NCBI GenBank assembly: GCA_947166565.1
Contig: CAMVEL010000010.1
Span: forward strand, 1-54,365
DNA from: an uncultured Erysipelotrichaceae bacterium
GTDB taxonomy: Bacteria > Bacillota_I > Bacilli_A > RFN20 > CAG-826
DNA length: 54,365 nt
Direction of reading: 5' to 3'
In this document: piece by piece, positions 9,624 through 17,952 of the stretch
Layout of the letters: each line of letters starts with the position of its first letter
Numbering within the stretch: position 1 is the stretch's first letter
Position numbers and translations under genes: made by a program
The notes under the pieces: generated by a model
The model's input: the letters and a program-made list of their open reading frames with translations, nothing else
Told to the model about the DNA's origin: nothing
Database searches by the model: none

Positions 9624-10407
9624 AATCTAACTCCTTTCCATCCAAATAACATATCGGTTCGTAACCTACTACTTTTTCGCTTTCCTCATCGATATTGAGG
9701 ATCGTTCCATAGACAACCATTCGGCCGCTTTCTGGAACCTCGATCCTGCCTAGGTCCTTAACAAACCTATCGATAACCGAACCAACGTCAAACCCAAGCA
9801 CGGCGTCATAGGCTCCGCAATATCCAGCATCGCATTGGAGGAAGGTGCCTTTTGGGAGAAGGCGCCAATCCGCGGTCGGAACATGGGTATGGGTGCCAAT
9901 TGAAGCGCTGATAAGGCCATCGAAATAATTGGCAAACCATTGCTTTTCCGAGGTGGCTTCACCATGGAAATCAACGATATGTATCCCCTCTTTTACGTTT
10001 TTGAGGAAGCCTTCGAAATAGGAAACGGGGTTTTCGACGCTTTCGGTCATGAAGACCGCGCCAAGGATATTGGTGACTCGGATTTTATGGCCTTTGCATT
10101 CAAAGACCTTGGATCCTTCTCCTTTTCCGTAATGGAGGAGATTCAAAGGCCTAATCAGTTTGTCCGCGTAATTGATATAGCGGTCGATCGCTTCTTTTGA
10201 CCTATAGTGGTTACCTAAGGTAATGGCATCGGCAAAGGAAGCGATTCTTTCATAATCATCATGGGTCAATCCTTTGCCCCTAGAGGCGTTTTCCCCGTTG
10301 ACGATAACGAAATCAACCCCCTTCTCCTGCCTTATTAGGGGCAAAAAATCGGAAGCAGCGGAAATACCGATGCTCCCGACTAAATCTCCGAGAAAGAGGA
10401 TTCTCAT
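9604..10407 (-). CDS. ymdB: YmdB-family metallophosphoesterase (TIGR00282)
   Basis: A 267-residue calcineurin-like phosphodiesterase. Metal-site motifs are visible: LFLGDLVGS at the N-terminus, NGENASRGKG, TLGNHYRS, VDFHGEATSEK and GTHTHVPTAD. YmdB of Bacillus hydrolyses 2',3'-cAMP and lies directly downstream of rny, as here. The ATG at 10407 matches the family start MRILFLGD, but its GAGG is only three bases away. A GTG at 10416 overlaps the rny stop by four bases (GTGA) and is an alternative start. Confidence 0.9.
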   Translation of the reverse strand: MRILFLGDLVGSIGISAASDFLPLIRQEKGVDFVIVNGENASRGKGLTHDDYERIASFADAITLGNHYRSKEAIDRYINYADKLIRPLNLLHYGKGEGSKVFECKGHKIRVTNILGAVFMTESVENPVSYFEGFLKNVKEGIHIVDFHGEATSEKQWFANYFDGLISASIGTHTHVPTADWRLLPKGTFLQCDAGYCGAYDAVLGFDVGSVIDRFVKDLGRIEVPESGRMVVYGTILNIDEESEKVVGYEPICYLDGKELDYGPSHL

Positions 10408-10412
10408 TTTCC

Positions 10413-11990
10413 TCACTTCGCGATCTTTTCCGCGCGGAATTCACGGATGACCGCAATATGGATTTGACCTGGATAGGTGAGTTCTTCCTCGATCTTGTCC
10501 TTTAACTGCTGGGAAAGCAAGACGGCGTCTGCATCACCCATCTTGGAAGATTCAACCATAACGCGAAGTTCGCGTCCGGCTTGGACGGCATAGGCTTTCT
10601 CAACGCCTTCGAAGCTCTTGGCAAGGGTTTCAAGGGATTCGATACGTTTGACATAGGTTTCCATCGTCTCGCTTCTAGCGCCAGGACGGGCGGCGGAAAG
10701 AGCGTCAGCTGCTCCGACAAGGTGGGAGATGACGAACCTCGCGGGTTTATCGCCATGGTGGGATTCAATCGCGTTGATGACGACTTCGTTCTCACCGTAT
10801 TTCTTGGCGATTTGGGCACCGAGTTCAACGTGGCTGCCTTCCATTTCGAAGTCGACGGATTTGCCGATATCGTGGAGAAGGCCGGCGCGTCTAGCAAGGT
10901 TGACGTCAAGGCCGAGTTCGCCAGCCATAACGCCGGTTAGATAAGCGACTTCCATGCTATGCTCGAGCTGGTTCTGACCATAGGAGGTACGATAATGGAG
11001 GCGACCAATGTAGTTGCAAAGCTCTTTGTTGATGCGCGGCAAACCGAGTTTGAAGCAAGCGTCCTCACCATATTTCTGGGTGGATTCGGCGACTTCCTTA
11101 CGGCATTTGGCAACGACTTCCTCGATACGACCAGGTTGGATACGGCCATCGCGAACGAGGTATTCGAGGGCACGCCTTGCGATTTCGCGGCGGATGGGGT
11201 CAAAGCAAGAGACGGTGATGACCTCTGGGGTATCATCGATAACGAGGTCGACGCCGAGTTCGGATTCGAGGACCTTGATGTTGCGTCCTTCGCGTCCGAT
11301 GATGCGTCCCTTCATTTCATCGGAAGGAATCGCAACGACGGAGACGGTGCGTTCGGTAGCAACGTCTTGAGCGTATTTTTGGCAGGCGAGAGTCATTAAA
11401 TCGATGGCTTTGGCCTTCGCGGTATCGCGAGCTTCCTCTTCGGCGTTTTTGATGTATTGGGCGATTTCCATCGACATCTTGGATTCAACTCTAGCCATGA
11501 TTTCGTCATGGGCTTCTTGGGTGGACATCCCAGCGACTTTCTCTAGTTCAACGAGGATGGCGTCGATTTTCTCATTCAATTCTTCCTGTCTCTTCTTATA
11601 GGCGGCAATGGAGGAATCGAGGGTCTCGGACTTCTTCTCGAGGTTGTTTTCCTTTTCGACGAGGGCGGCGTCACGGGCGTCGATCGCGTTGATCCTCAAA
11701 TTGAGTTTTTGCTCCTCAAGGGCGATCTCGTTCTTACGTTCACGGGCGTTGTTCTCGGCTTCCTGTTTGGCTTCGAACAAAGCTTGCTTAGCTTCCAAAC
11801 GAGCGTCTTTGACGATGACTTCGGCTTTGATTTTCGCGTCATGGATGATTCCATCGGCTTCCTTTCCTGCTTTGGATTTGGAATTCTTCCTAAGCAAGAA
11901 GAAAACAAGGATTGTTAGGCCGATAGCAGCCACGACGGCACCGGCGAGGATGCCAATCCAGGCGCCGGTATCCAGAAATAGTGCAAACAT
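10413..11990 (-). CDS. rny: Ribonuclease Y
   Basis: A 525-residue membrane-bound endoribonuclease that starts mRNA decay. In order: one N-terminal membrane helix (residues ~8-33), a long coiled coil rich in Glu/Lys (to ~210), a KH domain with IIGREGRNIK, and an HD domain with LLHDIGKSVD and ESHHGDK. Length matches the family (~520). The ATG at 11990 is preferred: AAGGAG lies ten bases upstream, while an ATG nine codons earlier has no ribosome site. YmdB follows with overlap. The MiaB-YmcA fusion three genes on links two RNase Y-related functions. A structured leader with a terminator-like hairpin precedes it. Confidence 0.97.
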   Translation of the reverse strand: MFALFLDTGAWIGILAGAVVAAIGLTILVFFLLRKNSKSKAGKEADGIIHDAKIKAEVIVKDARLEAKQALFEAKQEAENNARERKNEIALEEQKLNLRINAIDARDAALVEKENNLEKKSETLDSSIAAYKKRQEELNEKIDAILVELEKVAGMSTQEAHDEIMARVESKMSMEIAQYIKNAEEEARDTAKAKAIDLMTLACQKYAQDVATERTVSVVAIPSDEMKGRIIGREGRNIKVLESELGVDLVIDDTPEVITVSCFDPIRREIARRALEYLVRDGRIQPGRIEEVVAKCRKEVAESTQKYGEDACFKLGLPRINKELCNYIGRLHYRTSYGQNQLEHSMEVAYLTGVMAGELGLDVNLARRAGLLHDIGKSVDFEMEGSHVELGAQIAKKYGENEVVINAIESHHGDKPARFVISHLVGAADALSAARPGARSETMETYVKRIESLETLAKSFEGVEKAYAVQAGRELRVMVESSKMGDADAVLLSQQLKDKIEEELTYPGQIHIAVIREFRAEKIAK

Positions 11991-12024
11991 ATTTATGAAA
12001 CTCCTTATAATCTGCATTCACCAA

Positions 12025-12051
12025 AAAGCGCGCGGTCCCTTCCTGCGCTTT
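12025..12051 (-). terminator. Terminator-like hairpin in the rny leader
   Basis: AAAGCGC (12051-12045) pairs with GCGCTTT (12031-12025), and the stem runs into a five-T tract on the - strand, 35 bases upstream of the rny start codon. The loop is 13 bases. It would act as an attenuator rather than an end-of-gene terminator. Confidence 0.45.
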
Positions 12052-12083
12052 AGGAAAAAGCTGGGTAAGTTTTCATTTTCGTC

Positions 12084-12097
12084 ACGTCCGAAGACGT
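12084..12097 (-). other. UUCG tetraloop hairpin in the rny leader
   Basis: On the - strand ACGTC-TTCG-GACGT: a five-pair stem with the stable UUCG loop. Confidence 0.5.
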
Positions 12098-12144
12098 TAG
12101 TTTATTGAGAATTCCCCTGAAGGGACACCGTTTTGGTTCGCCTA

Positions 12145-12153
12145 ATTCTAACA
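12145..12153 (-). promoter_or_regulatory. Candidate extended -10 promoter for rny
   Basis: On the - strand TGTTAGAAT, an extended -10 (TGn plus TAGAAT). The -35 position has no good match. It would give a ~150-base leader. Confidence 0.4.
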
Positions 12154-12283
12154 AATACCACGCGCATATAACAGGCGAAATTTCCCCAAAAACGTTTTTT
12201 TAAGCTCAAAAGAAGCGAAAACTGATACATGTCCTCCACAAAATTATTTTTTGATGGAGAAGATTTTAGAAATAAAAGTAAAG

Positions 12284-12316
12284 AAAAAGAGGCAGGTTGA
12301 AGTTCTTTCCTGCCTC
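12284..12316 (-). terminator. recA terminator
   Basis: GAGGCAGG (12289-12296) pairs with CCTGCCTC (12309-12316), an 8-bp stem followed on the - strand by TTTTTC. It lies 11 bases beyond the recA stop. Confidence 0.85.
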
Positions 12317-12326
12317 GATAAGGTTC

Positions 12327-13346
12327 TTATTCTTCGCTTTCCGCTGGACGATTGCCGCTTCTGATTTGGGCTTCAAGCGAGGCGGTCACATCGGGATGCT
12401 CGATAAGGTAACGCTTCGCGGCTTCGCGGCCGTTGCCAATCTTCTCATCGCCGATGTTGAACCAGTTACCCGATTTGGTGATGAGTCCCATCTTCTCACC
12501 GATATCAAGGATTTCGCCATATTTGGAGATGCCTTCGCCATAGATCATTTCGATGGTGCAGGCTTTGAATGGCGGGGCGACTTTGTTCTTAACGATCTTC
12601 ACCTTGCAGGTGTTGCCGACGATGTTGGTGCCGTTTTTAATGGCTTCGGCCCTACGGATATCGATGCGGATGGAAGCGTAGAACTTAAGCGCGCGTCCAC
12701 CAGTCGTGGTTTCGGGATTCCCATAGATGACCCCAACCTTTTCACGGATCTGGTTGATGAAGATGACGATTGTGCCCGTGCGGTTAAGGACACCGGCGAT
12801 TTTACGCATGCCCTTGCTCATCAAGCGGGCCTGCAATCCGACTTGGTTATCGCTCATCATGCCATCTAATTCCGCCTGCGGAACAAGCGCGGCGACGGAG
12901 TCGACGACGATGATGTCAATCGCTCCAGAAGAAGCTAGCATCTCTGTGATTTCAAGGGCCTGCTCACCAGAATCAGGCTGGGAAAGGATAAGCTCGTCGA
13001 TATCGACGCCAAGCTTTGCGGCGTATTCGGGATCGATGGCGTGTTCAGCGTCGATAAAGGCTGCACGCCCCCCTTTCTTTTGGGCTTCGGCGATGGCTTC
13101 GAGAGCAAGCGTGGTCTTGCCGCTGCTTTCAGGGCCATAGATCTCAATGATACGACCCTTGGGGTATCCGCCTACGCCGATGCAGTTATCAAGTAGGATG
13201 GAACCGGTTGGGACGACATCATAATCAACCTTAGGCCGTTCACCTAGGCGCATGACGCTGCCTTTGCCGAATTGTTTCTCGATTGTCTTTAGGGCGTCAT
13301 CGAGGGCCGCCATTTTTTCGTCTTTGGGCGAGTGATTATTTGCCAT
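12327..13346 (-). CDS. recA: Recombinase RecA
   Basis: A 339-residue recombinase with Walker A GPESSGKT at about residue 70, Walker [30 protein letters not shown] (loop L1 region), [28 protein letters not shown] (L2 region described here by its ends) and the KEN-type C-terminal domain. It forms filaments on single-stranded DNA for repair and SOS induction. GGAGG lies 11 bases before the ATG. No LexA/DinR box was seen upstream; instead the leader carries a 17-base motif shared with the ABC operon. A strong terminator follows. Confidence 0.98.
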   Translation of the reverse strand: MANNHSPKDEKMAALDDALKTIEKQFGKGSVMRLGERPKVDYDVVPTGSILLDNCIGVGGYPKGRIIEIYGPESSGKTTLALEAIAEAQKKGGRAAFIDAEHAIDPEYAAKLGVDIDELILSQPDSGEQALEITEMLASSGAIDIIVVDSVAALVPQAELDGMMSDNQVGLQARLMSKGMRKIAGVLNRTGTIVIFINQIREKVGVIYGNPETTTGGRALKFYASIRIDIRRAEAIKNGTNIVGNTCKVKIVKNKVAPPFKACTIEMIYGEGISKYGEILDIGEKMGLITKSGNWFNIGDEKIGNGREAAKRYLIEHPDVTASLEAQIRSGNRPAESEE

Positions 13347-13361
13347 TTGGATTTTTTCCTC

Positions 13362-13378
13362 CTACTTACTAATAGTGG
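13362..13378 (-). promoter_or_regulatory. recA leader motif shared with the ABC operon
   Basis: On the - strand CCACTATTAGTAAGTAG, immediately followed by the recA ribosome site. It differs by one base from 4948-4964. Confidence 0.4.
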
Positions 13379-13406
13379 ATTTTTTCAAAAATCGTCCGCT
13401 ATTTTT

Positions 13407-13892
13407 TCAAATTGATTCTTTTTCCTTTGGAAACAAACTTGCAATAAATGCAATCATTGCTTCGATCGTCGACTCTCTGATGTCGTTCCTATCCCCACCG
13501 AATTGGAGAGGGATGGTCCAAGCGGAGCCACGATAGACAAGCCCAAGATAGACACAGCCAACCGGTTTGCCGCCTTCTTCGACAGTCGGACCGGCATTCC
13601 CCGTGCAGGAGATCGTGATATCGGCCCCGAATCTCCTAGAACCGGAGACGGCCATCTCGGAAGCGACTTCCGCGGAGACGACGCCGAACCTATCGATGGT
13701 GCTTTGCCTAACCCCTAGTTCGACCTTCAATTTGGCGGAATAGGTGACGGCCCCACCAAGATAGACGCAGCTAGCCCCTGGGACATCGGTAATGGTTTTG
13801 CCAAACAACCCTCCCGTCAAGGATTCGACGGAAGAGAGGGTCAATCCCTTGGAAGAGAGCAATTCAAGAAGGAGACGGGCGTTCTCATTCAT
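13407..13892 (-). CDS. CinA C-terminal-domain protein (nicotinamide-nucleotide amidase, PncC type)
   Basis: A 161-residue stand-alone copy of the CinA C-terminal domain. Markers are SVESLTGGLFGKTITDVPGAS, GGAVTYSAKLKVELG and SCTGNAGP, which match the PncC fold that deamidates NMN. The N-terminal COG1058 domain of full CinA is absent, although the position between pgsA and recA is that of full-length cinA in other Firmicutes. The ATG at 13892 has AAGGAGG nine bases upstream and overlaps the pgsA stop by 8 bases; an in-frame start 14 codons earlier lacks support. Confidence 0.88.
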   Translation of the reverse strand: MNENARLLLELLSSKGLTLSSVESLTGGLFGKTITDVPGASCVYLGGAVTYSAKLKVELGVRQSTIDRFGVVSAEVASEMAVSGSRRFGADITISCTGNAGPTVEEGGKPVGCVYLGLVYRGSAWTIPLQFGGDRNDIRESTIEAMIAFIASLFPKEKESI

Positions 13893-14538
13893 CGCTCTTT
13901 TCCTCCTTGAGGACATGTCCGTTTTGGATGACATAGATAACGCCGGAGATGATGCTCATCAAAGTGGCGATATAAATCATGATCATCGATGGGCGGACCC
14001 AAATTGGCCAATCCGCATCGAAATAGGAGAAGGGGAAGTCGCCAAGCATGATGAAGGGGAGGGCGATCATTTGGAAAACGGTTTTGAGTTTGCCGAAGAT
14101 ATTAGCGGCCACGACCTTGCCCTTTTGGGCGGCGACGAAGCGAAGGGTATCAACGATAAGGTCACGAAGGACCATGAGGATAACGCAGAAAACGGGAACG
14201 AATACATATCCTGAAATACCTGCGACCGGAACGGCGAAGAAGATGAGCATCGAATTGACGAGCATCTTATCGGCTATGGGGTCAAGGAATTTCCCTAACG
14301 TCGTGACTTGGTCGTTTTTCCTTGCTAGATATCCATCAAGCCAGTCGGTCATGGAGGCGACGATAAAGATAATCGCGGCCACTAGTCCCGGAACGGTGAT
14401 GGTCGAATTCCCCAAGTATTGGTCACCGAGTTGACCGTTAAGGGAAAGGATGGTGCAGATTCCTAAGTAGATTAGCAAAACCGCGACCAGCACGATGCGG
14501 GAGATGGTGATTTTCGTTGGGAGATTGATTTTCTTCAT
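13885..14538 (-). CDS. pgsA: CDP-diacylglycerol-glycerol-3-phosphate 3-phosphatidyltransferase
   Basis: A 217-residue integral membrane enzyme making phosphatidylglycerophosphate. The CDP-alcohol phosphotransferase motif DG-x2-AR-x8-G-x3-D-x3-D is intact in DWLDGYLAR...LGKFLDPIADK. Several hydrophobic helices follow. The start at 14538 (KKINLPTKITISR) has AAGGAC upstream; an in-frame extension to 14580 would run into the RNase P RNA gene and is rejected. It is coupled to the CinA-domain gene. Confidence 0.94.
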   Translation of the reverse strand: MKKINLPTKITISRIVLVAVLLIYLGICTILSLNGQLGDQYLGNSTITVPGLVAAIIFIVASMTDWLDGYLARKNDQVTTLGKFLDPIADKMLVNSMLIFFAVPVAGISGYVFVPVFCVILMVLRDLIVDTLRFVAAQKGKVVAANIFGKLKTVFQMIALPFIMLGDFPFSYFDADWPIWVRPSMIMIYIATLMSIISGVIYVIQNGHVLKEEKSDE

Positions 14539-14562
14539 AATCGGTCCTTCTTTTGATGAGTA

Positions 14563-14887
14563 TCCGACCCGATAAGCCATGTTTTGTCGAGGACGACAAT
14601 TTATCTCAGGTTGCCCTGGCCCCTCGCCCTTCAGTTCGGACTTGGTGCTTCCCCTACCAAATTTGGGTTTCTCGCTTGTGGGGTTTACCGCGTTTCATCC
14701 TGATGTCGCCATCAGGCTCGTCTCTGTGGCACCTTAGGGGTTCCCGCCTACAAGAGGCGTTCGCCCGCCGTTACGCGCTCCCGCGTACCCAGGCTTATTG
14801 ATTCGCCTGGCGCAAACACTACAGCCATCGCAGACTGTGCGAGCATGGACTTTCCTCTACCTTTCGGCAGCAGTCGTCTGGGTCGGA
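14563..14887 (-). ncRNA. rnpB: RNase P RNA
   Basis: The catalytic RNA of RNase P, which trims tRNA 5' ends. The conserved GAGGAAAGTCCATGCTCGC block lies near the 5' end on the - strand, and ATAAGCC is near the 3' end. The ends close with a P1 stem: TCCGACCC at 14887-14880 pairs with GGGTCGGA at 14570-14563. The length (~325) is normal for the bacterial RNA. The next gene upstream is gpsB, the same neighbour as in Bacillus. Confidence 0.95.
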
Positions 14888-14914
14888 TAAAGAACAAATG
14901 CTTTAGGAATTAGC

Positions 14915-15283
14915 CTATTTGATGAGGTTGGGATCGGCTCCCCTTTTGAAGAGCTCGGTCTCCAATCGGCGGATGCGATTGATCAATTCTATGTTCGTGG
15001 AATTGACTTCATCAGTGTCTTTGACACCCGCTAGCCTCGAACTATATGAAGCGTTCTCGACTTCAAGCTTATTGATCTTCTCTTTCGCGTTGCGAAGGGA
15101 GGTTTCGAGACTGACCGTGTATTCCTTGGCTTCCTTGTAATAGGCTTCAAAGGCCCGATAGTCGCGAATGATTTGATCAAGAAAGGCATCGACCTCGTCG
15201 GGATCATATCCGTTCCCATGGGGAACAAAGGTCTTTTCGAGGATCGCTTTCGCATTGAGGCTGATAGTCGTGTTGTCATCCAT
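14915..15283 (-). CDS. gpsB: DivIVA-domain cell-division protein GpsB
   Basis: A 122-residue protein with an N-terminal DivIVA/GpsB domain: ISLNAKAILEKTFV, then GYDPDEVDAFLDQIIRDY, followed by a coiled coil and a short basic C-terminal region. GpsB links division and wall synthesis by binding penicillin-binding proteins. The ATG at 15283 has AGGAAG eight bases upstream; a longer in-frame form from 15346 is not supported. It sits beside rnpB as in Bacillus, and is divergent from the exonuclease gene. Confidence 0.88.
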   Translation of the reverse strand: MDDNTTISLNAKAILEKTFVPHGNGYDPDEVDAFLDQIIRDYRAFEAYYKEAKEYTVSLETSLRNAKEKINKLEVENASYSSRLAGVKDTDEVNSTNIELINRIRRLETELFKRGADPNLIK

Positions 15284-15351
15284 AATCGCTACTTCCTGCT
15301 TATTATTATAAGCAAGATATTCAACTCTTAAAAGGAAATAAGTCAAGAATG

Positions 15352-15360
15352 TGTTATGAT
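15352..15360 (+). promoter_or_regulatory. Extended -10 promoter of the exonuclease-recU operon (leaderless)
   Basis: TGTTATGAT: TGn plus TATGAT (15355-15360). The ATG at 15368 begins seven bases after the hexamer and has no ribosome site, so transcription would begin at or one base before the start codon. The -35 is poor. Confidence 0.55.
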
Positions 15361-15367
15361 TTTTATC

Positions 15368-16093
15368 ATGAAAGCATTGTTACAAGCCATCAAAAACCAC
15401 AAGACCCTCGTCTTCTTCGATCTAGAAGCCACCCAATTCACTCATGAAATGACCGAAATCGCGGCCATCAAAGCCACATTGAAAGACGACGGTTCGATAA
15501 AGAAAGCCTTCAAGCCACTCCATTATTACGTGAAACCAAAAGGCCATGTCGGGGCTAGGGTTTCCGAGATGACGGGTCTAACCGATCAGTTTTTGGAGAA
15601 GGAAGGCGTCCCTTTCCGCGTAGCCCAAAAGGGATTGCAAAAATACGTTGGCAGGGATTACAAAAAAGCCCTCTATGTCTGCTATGGAAACCAAGATGGC
15701 GAAATATTCGAGCATTCCGCCGCGAACAACATGGATTCCTCAATGGAAGAAGCCTTGTTCGTCAAACATCATTGCTTTGATTTCATGCGTTTCCTTTCTA
15801 GGTTCGTCACCGGGGACGATGGAAATCCCATCAACTTGACCAAAGCCATGGATGTCTTTGACCTTCAATTAAAAGGCAAGGCCCATACCGCGACCAGCGA
15901 CACCTATAGCCTCATGGCTCTTTACGATGCCCTATTCACCAAAAAGGAGATTCTCGCCAAGGAATACGGGAAAACCATCGCTAGAGGCAGGAACCTTCCA
16001 GAGCCATTTAGAATTCTCATGAACAAACTTCGCAATGGCGAAACGATCGATATGGCCACCTTCGACAAGATAGTTTTGGAGTCCCTTAAATGA
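15368..16093 (+). CDS. DEDD-family 3'-5' exonuclease (DnaQ/KapD-like)
   Basis: A 241-residue exonuclease domain protein. ExoI motif FFDLEAT with the Asp-Glu pair is at about residue 17. The second Asp may lie in CYGNQDGEIFE, and ExoIII is HTATSDTYSLMALYDAL (DEDDh type). Such proteins trim DNA or RNA; the length and pattern resemble KapD-like enzymes. The ATG at 15368 is chosen because an ATG at 15356 overlaps the -10 box. It overlaps recU by ATGA, implying a shared repair operon. Confidence 0.82.
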   Translation: MKALLQAIKNHKTLVFFDLEATQFTHEMTEIAAIKATLKDDGSIKKAFKPLHYYVKPKGHVGARVSEMTGLTDQFLEKEGVPFRVAQKGLQKYVGRDYKKALYVCYGNQDGEIFEHSAANNMDSSMEEALFVKHHCFDFMRFLSRFVTGDDGNPINLTKAMDVFDLQLKGKAHTATSDTYSLMALYDALFTKKEILAKEYGKTIARGRNLPEPFRILMNKLRNGETIDMATFDKIVLESLK

Positions 16094-16695
16094 ATTATCC
16101 CGGCGGAATAAAACCAAAGCTCGCGGAGGATGGCAACGCCAACGCGAAGAAGAAAGCGAAAACCGGGAAGATCAAACCAGGGAACCGCGGAATGGATTTT
16201 GAAGCGGGCATCAATGAGACCAACGCCTATTACCTAGAAAAGGGTTTATGTCTGATTACCAAACGCCCCACCCCCATCAACGTCGTATCCGTTGACTATA
16301 CCCATGGACCGAAGATCACCTCCGCGTATTTCGAAACTCAATCGACCACGGATTATAATGGCGTTTACAAAGGGCATTACATCGATTTTGAGGCCAAGAG
16401 CACCCATTCGAAAACCTCCTTCCCCTTAAGCAATATCCCCCCTCAACAAATAGAACACCTCAAGAGGGTTTTGCTTCATGGGGGCATAGCCTTCTTCCTC
16501 ATCGATTTCGCCTTGCTTAACGAAGTCTATCTTATCCCCGCGGGGGATATCATCGCTTTCTACACGGAAAAACCACGTTCTTCCTTGCCCTTAAGTTGGG
16601 TTAAAGAAAAAGGCAAACTCGTTAAGCTAGGATACCGTCCTCGTTACGATTATTTGCCTTTGGTGGAAACCCTTTTCTTCCCTTCTTTGCATTGA
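16090..16695 (+). CDS. recU: Holliday junction resolvase RecU
   Basis: A 201-residue Firmicutes resolvase that cuts four-way DNA junctions. NRGMDFEAGINETNAYYL, ITKRPTPI, STTDYNGVYKGHYIDFEAKST (nuclease core with the Asp, Glu and Lys) and FPLSNIPPQQIEHL are all characteristic. It starts in the ATGA overlap with the exonuclease gene. In most Firmicutes recU is followed by ponA (penicillin-binding protein); here no ponA follows. Its 3' end overlaps the convergent nth gene by 46 bases. Confidence 0.96.
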   Translation: MNYPGGIKPKLAEDGNANAKKKAKTGKIKPGNRGMDFEAGINETNAYYLEKGLCLITKRPTPINVVSVDYTHGPKITSAYFETQSTTDYNGVYKGHYIDFEAKSTHSKTSFPLSNIPPQQIEHLKRVLLHGGIAFFLIDFALLNEVYLIPAGDIIAFYTEKPRSSLPLSWVKEKGKLVKLGYRPRYDYLPLVETLFFPSLH

Positions 16696-17300
16696 ACGGA
16701 CAACGGACACGTCTCACATTGGGGCGAACGGGCGGAGCAAACCCGTCTTCCTAGGAATATAAGTTGATGATGCATCTTGATCCATCTTTCCTTTGGAAAG
16801 GCTTTTTCGAGTTTTCTCTCGACTACTTCAGGGGCATCCCCTTCTTTTGCTAGCCCCAATCTTATGGAAACCCTGGATACATGGGTATCGACCGGGATCG
16901 AAGGTATATGGGCGGCTTCCGCGAGAACAACATTCGCGGTTTTGATGCCGACACCAGGGAGACTCGTTAAGGTCTTTTTGTCCAAGGGAACCTCACCGTT
17001 GAAGTCTTCGACGATAGCCTTCGATAAGGAAATGATGTTCTTGGCCTTATTATGGTATAGACCAATGCTATGGATGATTTCCTCGACCTCTTTTATATCC
17101 GCCTTTGCCATCTCGACGGGGGTTGGATAAGTCAAAAAGAGCCTAGGCGTGACGCGATTAACGGAATTATCGGTTGTTTGGGCGCTTAAGGAGACGGCGA
17201 CCAAACATTCAAAGGGCGAAGAAAAATTCAGCTCGCAATGAGCGGAGGGAAACATCTCGTCCAATTTATCAAGAAGGAAAGATTTATCAATCATCGTCAT
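16650..17300 (-). CDS. nth: Endonuclease III
   Basis: A 216-residue base-excision repair glycosylase/AP lyase for oxidised pyrimidines. The HhH motif LPGVGIKTANVV contains the catalytic Lys, VDTHVSR the catalytic Asp, and the [4Fe-4S] loop is C-x6-C-x2-C-x5-C (CSARSPQCETCPLSVQC). The start is uncertain: two ATGs lie close together (17300 and 17294), inside the Asp-rich end of dnaD, without a clear ribosome site, so it is read by coupling. It overlaps dnaD by 14 bases and converges on recU. Confidence 0.95.
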   Translation of the reverse strand: MTMIDKSFLLDKLDEMFPSAHCELNFSSPFECLVAVSLSAQTTDNSVNRVTPRLFLTYPTPVEMAKADIKEVEEIIHSIGLYHNKAKNIISLSKAIVEDFNGEVPLDKKTLTSLPGVGIKTANVVLAEAAHIPSIPVDTHVSRVSIRLGLAKEGDAPEVVERKLEKAFPKERWIKMHHQLIFLGRRVCSARSPQCETCPLSVQCKEGKKRVSTKGK

Positions 17301-17946
17301 CGAGCCATTTGGTCTTGGCCATCTCAATGGTTTCCTCAATGGATTTATCCCAGTTATCGCTGACACCAGAATAGCCTTCGCGTGATATATCCCCTCTTCT
17401 CCTATAAGTGCGCAGGGTGCGGTCGATGGTCTTGAAGGAACGGCGTCCAGCGGCGATCGATTCCTCTAAGGCCGCTTTGATGTCCTCTTCAGTAAAGCCA
17501 TCATCAAGCCAAGTCGAAAGAGTGGAATTTTCTAGTGGGGATAAGGTGCGGTTAAGGCGCTTTTCGAAATAGGCGTACAAAGAAGAGAGCAAAGCGCTTC
17601 TTTCCTCGGAAGCGAGGTTTTGCTTATCCTTGGCAACTGCCAATTGAAACATCTTGTAGAGTTTCTTTTTCAATGGTTCCAAAGTCGTGATCATGTCTTT
17701 CCCGTTCATCTCATAGGAAAGGAGCTCGCGCTTGATGAGTTCGGCGAGGATATCGTCGATTTCTTTTTGTTTTAAGGACATCTTCAAGGAAAGGATATCC
17801 GCGGTGATAAAGGTGTTGTTTTGCCTTAAAAGATGGTCGACGAGAAGAATTACCGCAAGGCTTTTCTCATCGAGGTCCAGTTTTTTGTAATATTCAAGCA
17901 ACAAGTAACGGAAGTCCACGGCTTCCATCGATCCGATTTCGTTCAT
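17287..17946 (-). CDS. dnaD: DnaD-family replication initiation protein
   Basis: A 219-residue protein with an N-terminal winged-helix region (LAVILLVDHLLRQNNTFITA) and a C-terminal DnaB_2 domain with FTEEDIKAALEESI and FKTIDRTLRTY, followed by an acidic tail. DnaD helps open the origin and load the helicase in Bacilli. The order dnaD-nth is conserved in Firmicutes. Six bases before its ATG lies a TAGAAT -10 with TTAAAA 17 bases further upstream, and the ribosome site is weak, so it is probably leaderless. Confidence 0.92.
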   Translation of the reverse strand: MNEIGSMEAVDFRYLLLEYYKKLDLDEKSLAVILLVDHLLRQNNTFITADILSLKMSLKQKEIDDILAELIKRELLSYEMNGKDMITTLEPLKKKLYKMFQLAVAKDKQNLASEERSALLSSLYAYFEKRLNRTLSPLENSTLSTWLDDGFTEEDIKAALEESIAAGRRSFKTIDRTLRTYRRRGDISREGYSGVSDNWDKSIEETIEMAKTKWLDDDD

Positions 17947-17952
17947 GGTTCT

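Larger units (their letters stand above)
11991..12138 (-). promoter_or_regulatory. Structured 5' leader of rny
   Basis: Between the recA terminator and rny there are over 290 bases without a gene. On the - strand the last ~150 form a leader with, in order: GTCCCTTC (near 12118-12125), a UUCG-capped hairpin (12084-12097), then a terminator-like hairpin (12025-12051) whose loop contains GAAGGGAC, the exact complement of the first element. Pairing of the two would remodel the hairpin, as in an attenuator. No known riboswitch class is recognised. Confidence 0.5.

Noticed and set aside
12028-12050. T-box-like sequence AGGAAGGGACCGCG in the rny leader
   Set aside because: It resembles the T-box consensus but has A where the essential U of UGGN should be, the leader is too short for stem I and specifier loop, and rny is not an amino-acid gene.
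13347-13406. SOS (LexA/DinR) box at recA
   Set aside because: No GAAC-N4-GTTC-like site is visible upstream of recA.
14539-14580. Longer pgsA reading frame
   Set aside because: It would run into the 3' end of rnpB and lacks a ribosome site; the ATG at 14538 has one.
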